Translations under genes and position numbers: made by a program
Part shown: in pieces, positions 32,942-41,141 of the stretch
Numbering within the stretch: position 1 is the stretch's first letter
How the letters are laid out: each line of letters starts with the position of its first letter
Notes under the pieces: generated by a model
Told to the model about the DNA's origin: nothing
What the model saw: only the letters and a program-made list of their open reading frames with translations
Databases searched by the model: none
Origin: Streptomyces sp. SS1-1
GTDB taxonomy: Bacteria > Actinomycetota > Actinomycetes > Streptomycetales > Streptomycetaceae
DNA: 64,000 bases
NCBI RefSeq assembly: GCF_008973465.1
Contig: NZ_WBXN01000004.1
Location: 5,434,501-5,498,500, forward strand
Direction: 5' to 3'

Positions 32942-32960
32942 AGAGGTGAGCCTAACCTGG
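32942..32960 (-). promoter_or_regulatory. Iron box (DmdR1/IdeR site)
   Basis: On the minus strand CCAGGTTAGGCTCACCTCT matches 15 of 19 positions of the actinobacterial iron box TTAGGTTAGGCTCACCTAA, including the whole AGGTTAGGCTCACCT core. It abuts the GTG start, so bound DmdR1 would block transcription in iron-replete cells. Confidence 0.75.
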
Positions 32961-33014
32961 GCCGGCGCGGGCGGCTCTCCCAGGCCCGCACGACACGGCG
33001 GCCGCGGGCCGGGC

Positions 33015-34289
33015 CTACTCGGGCAGCGGCTGCGACGGTGGTTGTGGCAGCGGCTGCGGCGGCTTGGGACCGGTGTACTGCCCCGTCGGCCGCATCCGCA
33101 GCGGTCGTTCGCCGTACTCCTCCAGGGCGTGGGCGATCCAGCCCGCCGTCCGTCCCACCGCGAAGATCGTCTCGCCCGCCGTCGCGGGCATCGCGTGGGA
33201 CGCCGTGAACACGGCCAGCGCCAGGTCGACGTTGGCGTGCAGCGGGGTGTGGCGGGCGGCCGTCGCGACGATGTCGTGGGCGGCGGCGAGGGCGGGTTCG
33301 CAGCGCGGCAGGTCCGCGAGCAGCGTGAACAGCAGCCGCGCCCGGGGGTCCTCGCCGGTGTAGAGCCGGTGCCCGAGGCCGGGGATGCGCCGGCCCGCCC
33401 GGAGTTCCTCCGCGATGACGGGTCCGGCGTCGCCGCGGTCGAGCACCTCCACGAGGAGCCGGTGGGCGAGGCCGCTGGCCGCGCCGTGCAGCGGGCCCTC
33501 GAGGACGCCGAGACCCGCGGAGACGGCCGCGTAGGCGTGCGCGCGGGCCGACGCGGCGACCCGGACGGCCAGGGTCGAGGCGGCCAGGTCGTGATCGACG
33601 AGGAGGGCGAGCGCCGTGTCCAGCACGTTCAGCGTGGCCTCGTCGGCGGGGCGCCCGCTGAGCCGTCCCCACAGCCGGCGGGCCAGCGGGCCCTCCTCGC
33701 GGTCGGCGGGGTCGGCGGGGCCGAGAGCCGCCACGAGCGTCGGGATCAGGCTGCGCGCGGTGGCGAGCACGGCCTCCTCCGACAGGTCGAAGCGCAAGGG
33801 GTCGGCGACCGCGGCGGCGACCGCGGCGACGCGCAGGCGGTCGACCGGGCCGGCGTGTTCGGGCAGGGCGCCGGCGGCGCGGCGGGCGGCTGCGACGGAG
33901 GCCGCGGGCGCGGTGAAGGTCACGCCGGGGCGCAGCCGTCCCGTCCACAGCCACTCGGCGACCTCCTCGTAGGAGTGCCGTGCGGCCAGCTCGGTCGCGT
34001 CCACGCCGCGGAAGTAGTAGCGGTCGGCGTCGATGAGCGTGAGCCCCGTCCGCACCGACAGGTCGGCGGCGGAACCCGAACCGGCCGTGCCCTCCCGTCT
34101 GTTGCGCCGGGCGAGCGTCTCGACCTCCTTCGCGTCGAAGGTGCTGCCCCGTCCGCCGGGCACGCGGCGGCTGCTGAGGTGGCCGCGGCTGACGTACGCG
34201 TAGACGGTCTCGGGCTTCACGCCGAGCAGTTCGGCGGCCTCCTGGGTGGTGAGCCGCCGCCCCTCCGGGCCGGGTTCTTGATCGCGCAT
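33015..34289 (-). CDS. Citrate synthase-like protein with N-terminal DNA-binding domain
   Basis: 424 aa. Residues ~10–70 form a MerR-like/excisionase helix-turn-helix (LTTQEAAELLGVKPETVYAY then VSRGHLSSRRVPG). The rest is a citrate synthase fold with the catalytic residues retained: His in EGPLHGAA, His in LGHRLY and Asp in HANVDLAL. It may therefore be an enzyme, a metabolite-sensing regulator, or both. ATG at 34289 lies 6 bp after TACGGT (leaderless-like). The C-terminus is Pro/Gln-rich. It diverges from a second citrate synthase over a repeat-rich spacer. Confidence 0.88.
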   Translation of the reverse strand: MRDQEPGPEGRRLTTQEAAELLGVKPETVYAYVSRGHLSSRRVPGGRGSTFDAKEVETLARRNRREGTAGSGSAADLSVRTGLTLIDADRYYFRGVDATELAARHSYEEVAEWLWTGRLRPGVTFTAPAASVAAARRAAGALPEHAGPVDRLRVAAVAAAVADPLRFDLSEEAVLATARSLIPTLVAALGPADPADREEGPLARRLWGRLSGRPADEATLNVLDTALALLVDHDLAASTLAVRVAASARAHAYAAVSAGLGVLEGPLHGAASGLAHRLLVEVLDRGDAGPVIAEELRAGRRIPGLGHRLYTGEDPRARLLFTLLADLPRCEPALAAAHDIVATAARHTPLHANVDLALAVFTASHAMPATAGETIFAVGRTAGWIAHALEEYGERPLRMRPTGQYTGPKPPQPLPQPPSQPLPE

Positions 34290-34329
34290 GGGGTCACCGT
34301 ATCCAGCCGGCAGTACCTGGATCCTCGCA

Positions 34330-34374
34330 TTGACCCAACTTGACTCAATCAACATTGACAGACAAACAGTCAAG
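34330..34374. promoter_or_regulatory. Candidate operator between the divergent citrate synthases
   Basis: TTGAC occurs three times (34330, 34340, 34355) and its complement GTCAA once (34369). CTTGACT at 34339–34345 and AGTCAAG at 34368–34374 make a 7-bp-arm inverted repeat. The region is AT-rich compared with its flanks. It could bind the HTH–citrate synthase; TTGACA at 34355 may also be a -35. Confidence 0.45.
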
Positions 34375-34408
34375 CATGGACAGTCGAATCAAGTCCAGGG
34401 AGGCAACC

Positions 34409-35575
34409 ATGTCCGTCAACAGGTCAGCAGCCACACTCGTCGACGTCCCGCGCGGGCTCGCGGGAGTCGTCGTGACCGACACCGAGGTCGGCGACGTCCG
34501 GGGGCGCGAGGGCTTCTACCACTACCGTCAGTACTCCGCCGTCGAGCTGGCCCGGACCCGGCCCTTCGAGGACGTCTGGCACCTCCTCGTGCACGGCGAG
34601 CTGCCGGATGCCGCGCGGTCCGCCGCGTTCCGTGCCGAGACCGTCGCGCTGAGACGGCTTCCGGAGGAGGTGCGGGCGGTGCTGCCGGCGATCGCCGCGG
34701 GCAGCGGTCGCTCCGGCCCGCTGGCCGGGCTGCGCACCGCGCTGTCCCTGCTGGGCGCGGCGAAGGGGTTCCGGCCGGTGTACGACCTCGACGCGGGCCG
34801 GCGCCGACGGGACACGCTGGTCGCCGCGGCGGCCGTACCGACGCTGCTGGCCGCGCTGCACCGGCTGGGGAGCGGGCTCGACCCCATGGAGCCGCGTGAC
34901 GACCTGTCCTACGCGGCGAACTACCTGTACATGGTGACGGGGGAGGAGCCCGGGCCGGAGCGGGCGCGGGCCGTCGAGCAATACTTGATCTCCACCATTG
35001 ACCATGGATTCAATGCGTCCACCTTCACGGCGCGGGTCATCGCCTCCACGGGGGCTGACGTCGCGGCCTGCCTGGTGGGGGCCGTGGGCGCGCTGTCCGG
35101 GCCGCTGCACGGGGGTGCGCCGAGCCGTGCGCTGGACACGCTGGACGCCATCGGGACGCCGGACCGTATCGACCCGTGGATCCGTGAACGCGTCCTCGCC
35201 GGTGACCGCATCATGGGCTTCGGGCACCCGGTCTACCGCACGGAGGACCCCCGGTCCCGGATGCTCCGGCAGATCGCCCTGTCCTTCGGCGGCCCGCGCG
35301 TGGACTTCGCGGTGGAGGTCGAACGGCGGGTGGAGGCGATCCTGGCCGAACTGAAGCCGGGCCGCGAACTGCACACGAACGTCGAGTTCTACGCGGGCGT
35401 GGTCATGGAGCGGTGCGGTCTGCCCCGCGAGATGTTCACCCCGACCTTCGCGGCGGCCCGCGTCGTCGGCTGGAGCGCCAACCTGCTGGAACAGGCGGAG
35501 GACTCGAAGATCATCCGCCCGGCGGCGCGGTATGTGGGACCGGGGGCGCCGGTCGAGGTGCCGGTGGCGGCTTGA
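34409..35575 (+). CDS. Citrate synthase / 2-methylcitrate synthase-like
   Basis: 388-aa enzyme condensing oxaloacetate with acetyl-CoA or propionyl-CoA. Catalytic regions: GPLHGGAPSRAL (first His) and MGFGHPVYRTEDPRSRML (second His; Pro replaces the usual Arg after it). NVEFYAGVV has Glu where most citrate synthases have the catalytic Asp. ATG at 34409 follows GGGAGG and begins MSVNRSAATL. From memory, Glu also occurs in the mycobacterial CitA branch. Acetyl- versus propionyl-CoA preference cannot be read from sequence. Confidence 0.9.
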   Translation: MSVNRSAATLVDVPRGLAGVVVTDTEVGDVRGREGFYHYRQYSAVELARTRPFEDVWHLLVHGELPDAARSAAFRAETVALRRLPEEVRAVLPAIAAGSGRSGPLAGLRTALSLLGAAKGFRPVYDLDAGRRRRDTLVAAAAVPTLLAALHRLGSGLDPMEPRDDLSYAANYLYMVTGEEPGPERARAVEQYLISTIDHGFNASTFTARVIASTGADVAACLVGAVGALSGPLHGGAPSRALDTLDAIGTPDRIDPWIRERVLAGDRIMGFGHPVYRTEDPRSRMLRQIALSFGGPRVDFAVEVERRVEAILAELKPGRELHTNVEFYAGVVMERCGLPREMFTPTFAAARVVGWSANLLEQAEDSKIIRPAARYVGPGAPVEVPVAA

Positions 35576-35597
35576 ACCCCGCCGTCCGAGGCGGGGT
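35576..35597. terminator. Hairpin after citrate synthase 2
   Basis: ACCCCGCC and GGCGGGGT pair over 8 bp around GTCCGA, starting right at the stop codon. A short but GC-rich terminator candidate. Confidence 0.55.
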
Positions 35598-35769
35598 CCT
35601 GACATACGAGTGGCCTGGTGCCGTTCTGGCTCCAGGCCTCATCGGTGAAGATCGAGCAGGGGCGGGGTACGGGCTGCTCGCCGGGTCGGATGCCTGGCTC
35701 GCTCGACTGTTGCGGCGGCCGGGGCGTGACGGCACGGGTCCGGGTGGGCGCGTGCCGGTGCGAGGTGCC

Positions 35770-36006
35770 TCAGGCGTCCGGGATGTCTGCCTTGGCGCGG
35801 ATGAGGGTCTCGCGGCTGACGATGACGATGCGCTCGTAGTCGGCGCGGGCGGCATCGGCGGGCAGCTCCGGGTCAAGCGCCTCGGTGGCCTCGGTGCCGA
35901 TGACGGCGAAATTGCCGTCGCTGAGCTCGAACACGTCGGGGCAGGTAGCTCCTGAACTACTGCCTCGGGCGCTTGGAGGCACACCGATGCGGCGCACGAT
36001 CTTCAA
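35770..36006 (-). CDS. Small conserved hypothetical protein
   Basis: 78 aa, no recognised domain. The CPDVFELSDGNFAVIGTEAT block and VIVSRETLIRAKADIPDA end recur, as I recall, in small Streptomyces proteins found near XRE/DUF397-type regulator pairs; here no such regulator is adjacent. A TTG start at 36006 follows AAGGA at 8-bp spacing; a GTG 9 bp further in is the alternative. A high charge and no membrane segment suggest a cytoplasmic protein. Confidence 0.6.
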   Translation of the reverse strand: MKIVRRIGVPPSARGSSSGATCPDVFELSDGNFAVIGTEATEALDPELPADAARADYERIVIVSRETLIRAKADIPDA

Positions 36007-36160
36007 AGGTACGGGTCCTTACGCGAACAAAAGCCTAGGTGGACAGAGTGGTGGGCAGCACGTTACTGGTGCTCCTGAGGCTCTTGTGGCCGGACCGCGA
36101 AAAAGTCACTCGGACGCCTCCTGATCGCGGTGCTGTTGACGCACCGCGGGCGTTCAGCGC

Positions 36161-36730
36161 TCAGTCGGTCGGTGGATCGCCGACCACCCACCACTCGTCG
36201 GTGTCGGCCTCGTCGAGCTCCTTGACCAGTCCGTCGACCATGCGCCCCACCTGAGCCTCCTCCGACGAGTCCTCCAGACTCGCGCGGTTGTGCCGCGACG
36301 CCTCCCAGTACTCGCGGAACACCGGACTCTGGAAGAACTCTCGTAGGCGGGTGTACAGCTCCTCCCGGTTGTAAAGCTCCGCCTGGTAGAGGTGGTACAG
36401 GTGGACGTACCAGGCGTTGGCGTAGAAGAACTGCCGGCGCCTCTCCGGCGGGATGCTCTGGTCGTAGGTGTCGATCACCTCGGCCAGCGAGGGGTCGTCG
36501 ATCGCCCTCGACAGCAACTCCCAGTGCATCCGCTGCTGGTGGGCCAGCGCGGTCCTGCGGATCGCCAACTCCTCGAGCTCCAGCCGGCGCACCTCGAGCT
36601 CCAGCCGGCGTTCGTGCTGACGCGTCTTCTCCGTCCGCCACTGGCGTGCCGCCAGTGTCGCGGTGGTGGCAGTCATGACCGCGACCGTGGCGGCACCCAG
36701 CCTCCTTGTGGAACGTTTCCGTGTGACCAT
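36161..36730 (-). CDS. DUF6082 family membrane-anchored protein
   Basis: 189 aa. One N-terminal transmembrane segment (residues ~10–30, LGAATVAVMTATTATLAA) is followed by a charged coiled coil (RLELEVRRLELEELAIRRTA) and a helical domain with QFFYANAWYVHLYHLYQAEL. This is the DUF6082 pattern common in Streptomyces; function unknown. ATG at 36730 follows GGGGG. It diverges from the G3E GTPase gene, leaving a 323-bp spacer. Confidence 0.75.
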   Translation of the reverse strand: MVTRKRSTRRLGAATVAVMTATTATLAARQWRTEKTRQHERRLELEVRRLELEELAIRRTALAHQQRMHWELLSRAIDDPSLAEVIDTYDQSIPPERRRQFFYANAWYVHLYHLYQAELYNREELYTRLREFFQSPVFREYWEASRHNRASLEDSSEEAQVGRMVDGLVKELDEADTDEWWVVGDPPTD

Positions 36731-37053
36731 GTCAACCCCCGAATCAGGCGGCGGCCGTCCGCCGGTCGTCGGGATGTGGGTCGACTGGAGGGGACCGGCG
36801 AGCGGTGGGCGGCGCTTGCCGTCTCCCAGAGTGCCGAGCGGCTCTGATCGGCGGGGAGGCGGAGAGGAGGCGCACGGAGGGAAGCGAGGGTCGCACACTC
36901 CAGCGCCATGCCAGACGTCTGCCCGGCAAGTGCTGCTAACAATCGTTCACTTCGCGGCGATTCTCACCGCTCGTATCCTGGTCCGGCATTCATTTCTCAT
37001 CCGTGCGCCGGGCCACGAGCCGGTGCACCCGTCGGCGCGAGAGAGGTCGCACG
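36731..37053. other. Divergent intergenic region, DUF6082 / G3E GTPase genes
   Basis: 323 bp, GC-rich near DUF6082 and AT-richer near the GTPase (AACAATCGTTCAC, CATTCATTTCTCATC). I looked for a Zur box, since COG0523 GTPases are often zinc-regulated; only a partial TGAGAAATGAATG resemblance is present on the minus strand. No coding frame is supported. Confidence 0.35.
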
Positions 37054-38148
37054 GTGACTCAGCCGGGCCAGGGCCAGCACCAGATTCCGGTCGTCGTCCT
37101 CGCCGGATTCCTCGGTTCCGGCAAGACGACTCTGCTCAACCACCTCCTCCATCACAGCGGAGGCACCCGGATCGGCGCGATCGTCAACGACTTCGGCGCC
37201 ATCGAGATCGACGCGCTCGCCGTCGCCGGGGCGCTCGGCGACTCCACCGTGTCCCTGGGCAACGGCTGCCTGTGCTGCGCGGTCGACTCCAGTGAGCTCG
37301 ACGGCTATCTGGAGCGGCTCGCCCGGCCCGGCACCGGGATCGACGTCATCGTGATCGAGGCCAGCGGCCTCGCCGAACCGCAGGAACTCGTCCGGATGCT
37401 GCTCGCCAGCGAGCTGCCGGGCATCGTGTACGGCGGGCTCGTCGAGGTCGTCGACGCCGCCGAGTTCGACGCCACCCGGAGCAGGCACCCCGAGATCGAC
37501 CGGCATCTCGCCCTCGCCGACCTCGTCGTCGTCAACAAGCTGGACCGGGCCGCGGACCGCGAGCGCGTGCTCGGTCTCGTGCGTGAGCTCGCCGAACACG
37601 CCGCCGTCGTCCCGGCCACCTACGGCCGGATCGACCCCGGCTTCCTCTTCGACTGCCGTCCCAGTGAGGAGCGCGTCGGGCAGCTGTCGTTCGACGATCT
37701 GCACCAGCACGCCGGACAGGGCCAGGACCACGACGGGCATCTGCACACCGGCTACGACAGCCTGTCGTTCACCTCCGACGTCCCCCTCGATCCGCGCCGG
37801 CTGATCGGCTTCCTCGACGGCAGGTCCGAGGGGCTGTACCGGATCAAGGGGCACGTGGACTTCGGGGCGTACGACCCCGCGAACCGGTACGCCGTGCACG
37901 CCGTCGGGCCGTTCCTGCGCTTCTACCCGGAGCGGTGGCCCGCCGGGACGCCCCACCGCACCCAGCTCGTCCTCATCGGCTCCGGCATCGACACGGCCGC
38001 CCTGGAGAAGGACCTGCGGGCGTGCGCGAGCGACGCCCCGCACACCGCGGACGAGCACGGCATGTGGGGCGTCCTCCGCTATGTCCGGGACCCGGACGAG
38101 GAAAGGCAGGGGCGGGGCAGCGACCCCGAGCCCGAAGAGGCCGCCTGA
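37054..38148 (+). CDS. G3E GTPase, CobW/COG0523 family metallochaperone
   Basis: 364 aa. Walker A GFLGSGKTTLLNH (residues ~15–27), the metal-binding CLCC motif (GNGCLCCAV), EASGLAEP and guanine-specificity VNKLD. The C-terminal CobW domain follows a His-rich loop (HQHAGQGQDHDGHLH), a likely metal reservoir. Such proteins deliver zinc or cobalt to target enzymes. GTG at 37054 follows GAGAGG at good spacing; earlier in-frame starts give an Arg-rich extension. The client is not evident from neighbours. Confidence 0.92.
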   Translation: MTQPGQGQHQIPVVVLAGFLGSGKTTLLNHLLHHSGGTRIGAIVNDFGAIEIDALAVAGALGDSTVSLGNGCLCCAVDSSELDGYLERLARPGTGIDVIVIEASGLAEPQELVRMLLASELPGIVYGGLVEVVDAAEFDATRSRHPEIDRHLALADLVVVNKLDRAADRERVLGLVRELAEHAAVVPATYGRIDPGFLFDCRPSEERVGQLSFDDLHQHAGQGQDHDGHLHTGYDSLSFTSDVPLDPRRLIGFLDGRSEGLYRIKGHVDFGAYDPANRYAVHAVGPFLRFYPERWPAGTPHRTQLVLIGSGIDTAALEKDLRACASDAPHTADEHGMWGVLRYVRDPDEERQGRGSDPEPEEAA

Positions 38149-38161
38149 CGCGCGCGGCCTC
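38137..38161. terminator. Hairpin between convergent GTPase and parC genes
   Basis: GAGGCCGC and GCGGCCTC pair over 8 bp around a 9-nt loop that includes the GTPase stop codon. The 30-bp gap between convergent genes leaves little else to separate the transcripts. Confidence 0.5.
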
Positions 38162-38178
38162 CTCGGCTCCGGCGGCTC

Positions 38179-40635
38179 CTAGAACGGCCCCGCCACCACC
38201 GCGACCGTCTTCGGCAGGGACACGCCCGAGCCGTCGCGGCGCGGGTCGATCTCGGGCAGCTCGGCCGGGGTGCCGTTCTTCTGGGCGGCCCGTGCCGGGG
38301 CGGGGCCCGCCCAGGCCAGGGACAGGCAGTCCTCGCCCTTCAGGAACCGCTGGCAGCGCACGCCGCCTGTGGCGCGGCCCTTGCGCGGGTACTGGTCGAA
38401 CGGGGTCATCTTGGCCGTCGTCTGGACCGAGTCGTCCAAGGTGCCGCGCGAGCCCGCGACCGTGAAGACCACCGCGTCGGACGCCGGGTCCACCGCCGTG
38501 AAGGAGATGACCTTCGCGCCCTCGGCGAGCTTGATGCCGGTCACACCGCCCGCCGGACGGCCCTGCGGGCGGACCGCGGACGCCTGGTAGCGCAGCAGCT
38601 GGGCGTCGTCCGTGATGAAGACGAGGTCCTCCTCGCCGGTGCGCAGCTCGACCGCGCCGACGATCCGGTCACCCTCCTTCAGGGTGATGACCTCCAGCTC
38701 CTCCTTGTTGGACGGGTAGTCGGGCACGACCCGCTTGACCACGCCCTGCTCGGTGCCCAGCGCGAGGCCGGGGGAGGACTCGTCGAGCGTCGTCAGGCAG
38801 ACCACCCGCTCGCCGTCCTCCAGGGAGAGGAACTCCGACAGCGGCGCGCCGCCCGCCAGGTTGGGCCGCGACGCGGTCTCCGGGAGCTGCGGCAGATCGA
38901 CCACGCTGATCCGCAGCAGCCGGCCCGCCGAGGTCACCGCGCCCACCTCGCCGCGTGCCGTGGCCGGCACCGCCGAGACGATCACGTCGTGCTTGGAGCG
39001 CTTGGCGTCGCCGCCGTCCGCGAAGGGGTCGCCGTTCGCCGTGCGGGCCAGCAGACCCGTCGAGGACAGCAGCACCCGGCACGGGTCGTCCGCGACCTGC
39101 AGCGGCACGGCGGACACCTGGGTGCCGGACGACTCCAGCAGGACCGTGCGCCGCTCGGTGCCGAACTTCTTCGCCACCGCCGCCAGTTCGGTCGAGACCA
39201 GCTTGCGCAGCTCCGCGTCGGACTCCAGGATCCGGGTCAGCTCGTCGATCTCCCGGCCCAGCCGGTCCTTCTCCGCCTCCAGCTCGATGCGGTCGAACTT
39301 GGTGAGCCGGCGCAGCGGCGTGTCGAGGATGTACTGCGTCTGCACGTCGGACAGCGAGAAGCGCTCCATCAGGCGCTCCTTGGCCTGCGCGCCGTTCTCG
39401 CTGGAGCGGATCAGGCGGATGACCTCGTCGATGTCGATGAGCGCCGTGAGCAGGCCCTCGACGAGGTGCAGCCGGTCCCGCCGCTTGCCGCGCCGGAACT
39501 CGCTGCGGCGCCGTACGACCTCGAAGCGGTGGTCGAGGTAGACCTCCAGCAGCTCTTTCAGGCCCAGGGTGAGAGGCTGCCCGTCGACCAGCGCCACATT
39601 GTTGATGCCGAAGGACTCCTCCATGGGCGTCAGCTTGTACAGCTGCTCCAGGACCGCCTCCGGCACGAAGCCGTTCTTGATCTCGATGACCAGCCGCAGG
39701 CCGTGCTCGCGGTCGGTGAGGTCCTTGACGTCCGCGATGCCCTGGAGCTTCTTCGAGCCGACCAGGTCCTTGATCTTCGCGATGACCTTCTCCGGGCCGA
39801 CCGCGAACGGCAGCTCGGTGACGACGAGGCCCTTGCGGCGGGCGGTGACCGTCTCGATCTCGACCGTCGCACGGATCTTGAAGGTGCCGCGGCCCGTCGC
39901 GTAGGCGTCCCGGATGCCGGAGAGGCCGACGATCCGGCCGCCGGTCGGCAGGTCGGGGCCGGGGACGTGCTTCATCAGCGTGTCCAGATCCGCGTTCGGG
40001 TGGCGGATCAGGTGCCGGGCGGCCGCGATGACCTCGGAGAGGTTGTGCGGCGGCATGTTCGTCGCCATGCCGACGGCGATGCCGGACGCGCCGTTGACCA
40101 GCAGGTTCGGGAAGGCGGCCGGCAGGGCGACCGGCTCCTGCTCCTGGCCGTCGTAGTTCGGGGCGAAGTCGACGGTGTCCTCGTCGATCGACTCCGTCAT
40201 CAGGCTCGTCGCCTGCGCCTGCCGGCACTCGGTGTACCGCATGGCGGCCGGCGGGTCGTCGTTGCCCAGGGAGCCGAAGTTGCCGTGGCCGTCGACCAGG
40301 GGCACGCGCATCGAGAAGGGCTGCGCCATGCGCACGAGGGCGTCGTAGATCGACGCGTCGCCGTGCGGGTGCAGCTTGCCCATGACCTCGCCGACGACAC
40401 GGGCGCACTTCACATAGCCGCGGTCGGGGCGCAGGCCCATCTCGTTCATCTGGTAGACGATCCGGCGGTGCACCGGCTTCAGGCCGTCACGGGCGTCCGG
40501 CAGGGCACGCGAGTAGATGACCGAGTAGGCGTACTCGAGGAAGGAGCCCTGCATCTCGTCGACGACGTCGATGTCGAGGATCCGCTCCTCGAACGAGTCG
40601 TCGGGCGGCGGGGTCTTCGTGCTGCGGCGGGCCAT
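38179..40635 (-). CDS. parC: DNA topoisomerase IV subunit A
   Basis: 818-aa DNA-cleaving subunit, partner of ParE. The winged-helix/tower domain holds the catalytic Tyr in AMRYTECR and the quinolone-pocket region HPHGDASIYDALVRMAQ. The C-terminal half has beta-pinwheel repeats, ending with a short tail rather than a gyrase-type GyrA box (QRRGGKG), supporting ParC over GyrA. ATG at 40635 follows AAGGAG and starts MARRSTKTPPPDD. Located tail-to-tail with the GTPase gene. Confidence 0.94.
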   Translation of the reverse strand: MARRSTKTPPPDDSFEERILDIDVVDEMQGSFLEYAYSVIYSRALPDARDGLKPVHRRIVYQMNEMGLRPDRGYVKCARVVGEVMGKLHPHGDASIYDALVRMAQPFSMRVPLVDGHGNFGSLGNDDPPAAMRYTECRQAQATSLMTESIDEDTVDFAPNYDGQEQEPVALPAAFPNLLVNGASGIAVGMATNMPPHNLSEVIAAARHLIRHPNADLDTLMKHVPGPDLPTGGRIVGLSGIRDAYATGRGTFKIRATVEIETVTARRKGLVVTELPFAVGPEKVIAKIKDLVGSKKLQGIADVKDLTDREHGLRLVIEIKNGFVPEAVLEQLYKLTPMEESFGINNVALVDGQPLTLGLKELLEVYLDHRFEVVRRRSEFRRGKRRDRLHLVEGLLTALIDIDEVIRLIRSSENGAQAKERLMERFSLSDVQTQYILDTPLRRLTKFDRIELEAEKDRLGREIDELTRILESDAELRKLVSTELAAVAKKFGTERRTVLLESSGTQVSAVPLQVADDPCRVLLSSTGLLARTANGDPFADGGDAKRSKHDVIVSAVPATARGEVGAVTSAGRLLRISVVDLPQLPETASRPNLAGGAPLSEFLSLEDGERVVCLTTLDESSPGLALGTEQGVVKRVVPDYPSNKEELEVITLKEGDRIVGAVELRTGEEDLVFITDDAQLLRYQASAVRPQGRPAGGVTGIKLAEGAKVISFTAVDPASDAVVFTVAGSRGTLDDSVQTTAKMTPFDQYPRKGRATGGVRCQRFLKGEDCLSLAWAGPAPARAAQKNGTPAELPEIDPRRDGSGVSLPKTVAVVAGPF

Positions 40636-41141
40636 CGCTGCCGGCTCCTTCTGTGTGCTGTGGCGCAAGCGTGTGACGGGTCTGACGCGGACCATTGTGG
40701 ACCGCGGCACTGACAACCACCGACCAGGACCCGATGTTGGGCTCCCGCCCGGCGAGGTGAAGTGTCGCCGACTCCGGTCTCCTCCCGCGACCGCGGTGGC
40801 GTGAAGGACGGCCTCGGGACCGCGCACGGCGCCGGCGGCAAGCCGGTGCCGCGCGACCGTTCACCCTCAGGGGTGATCGACGGGAAGCATGCCAGGTCGA
40901 GCCGAACGGTGCCGGGCCGGGGCCCGGACGGCCCGCCTCCGCCGCATCCGCCCGGTGAGGCCGGGCGAAGGGGCGCGGAGGGCCCTGGGGGAGGCCGCCG
41001 GAGGCCGCGGCCGGCCCCGGACCGGCCCGGCGTCCCGACCGGGAACTTCGCCGAGCCTCCGGACGCTGCATACAGTGGCAGGAGCTGAGCAGGATCCGCT
41101 CGACACAACGCAGCGCACGCGACCGGAAGGACACCTTGCCC
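40636..41141. other. Divergent intergenic region, parC / M16 peptidase genes
   Basis: About 500 bp, GC-rich, with no supported coding frame. TTCGCC (41047–41052) and TACAGT (41071–41076), 18 bp apart, are the likely promoter of the peptidase genes, with GGAAGG at 41125–41130 as RBS. The parC promoter could not be placed confidently. Confidence 0.45.

Noticed and set aside
36039..36254. Plus-strand small frame antisense to the DUF6082 gene end
   Set aside because: Low-complexity Ser-rich tail and no RBS; the minus-strand DUF6082 frame has coiled-coil and membrane features.
36731..37053. Zur box before the G3E GTPase gene
   Set aside because: Only a partial resemblance (TGAGAAATGAATG) on one strand and no symmetric match; too weak to call.
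38989..40713. Long plus-strand frame opposite parC
   Set aside because: Antisense shadow of parC with low-complexity composition and no RBS.
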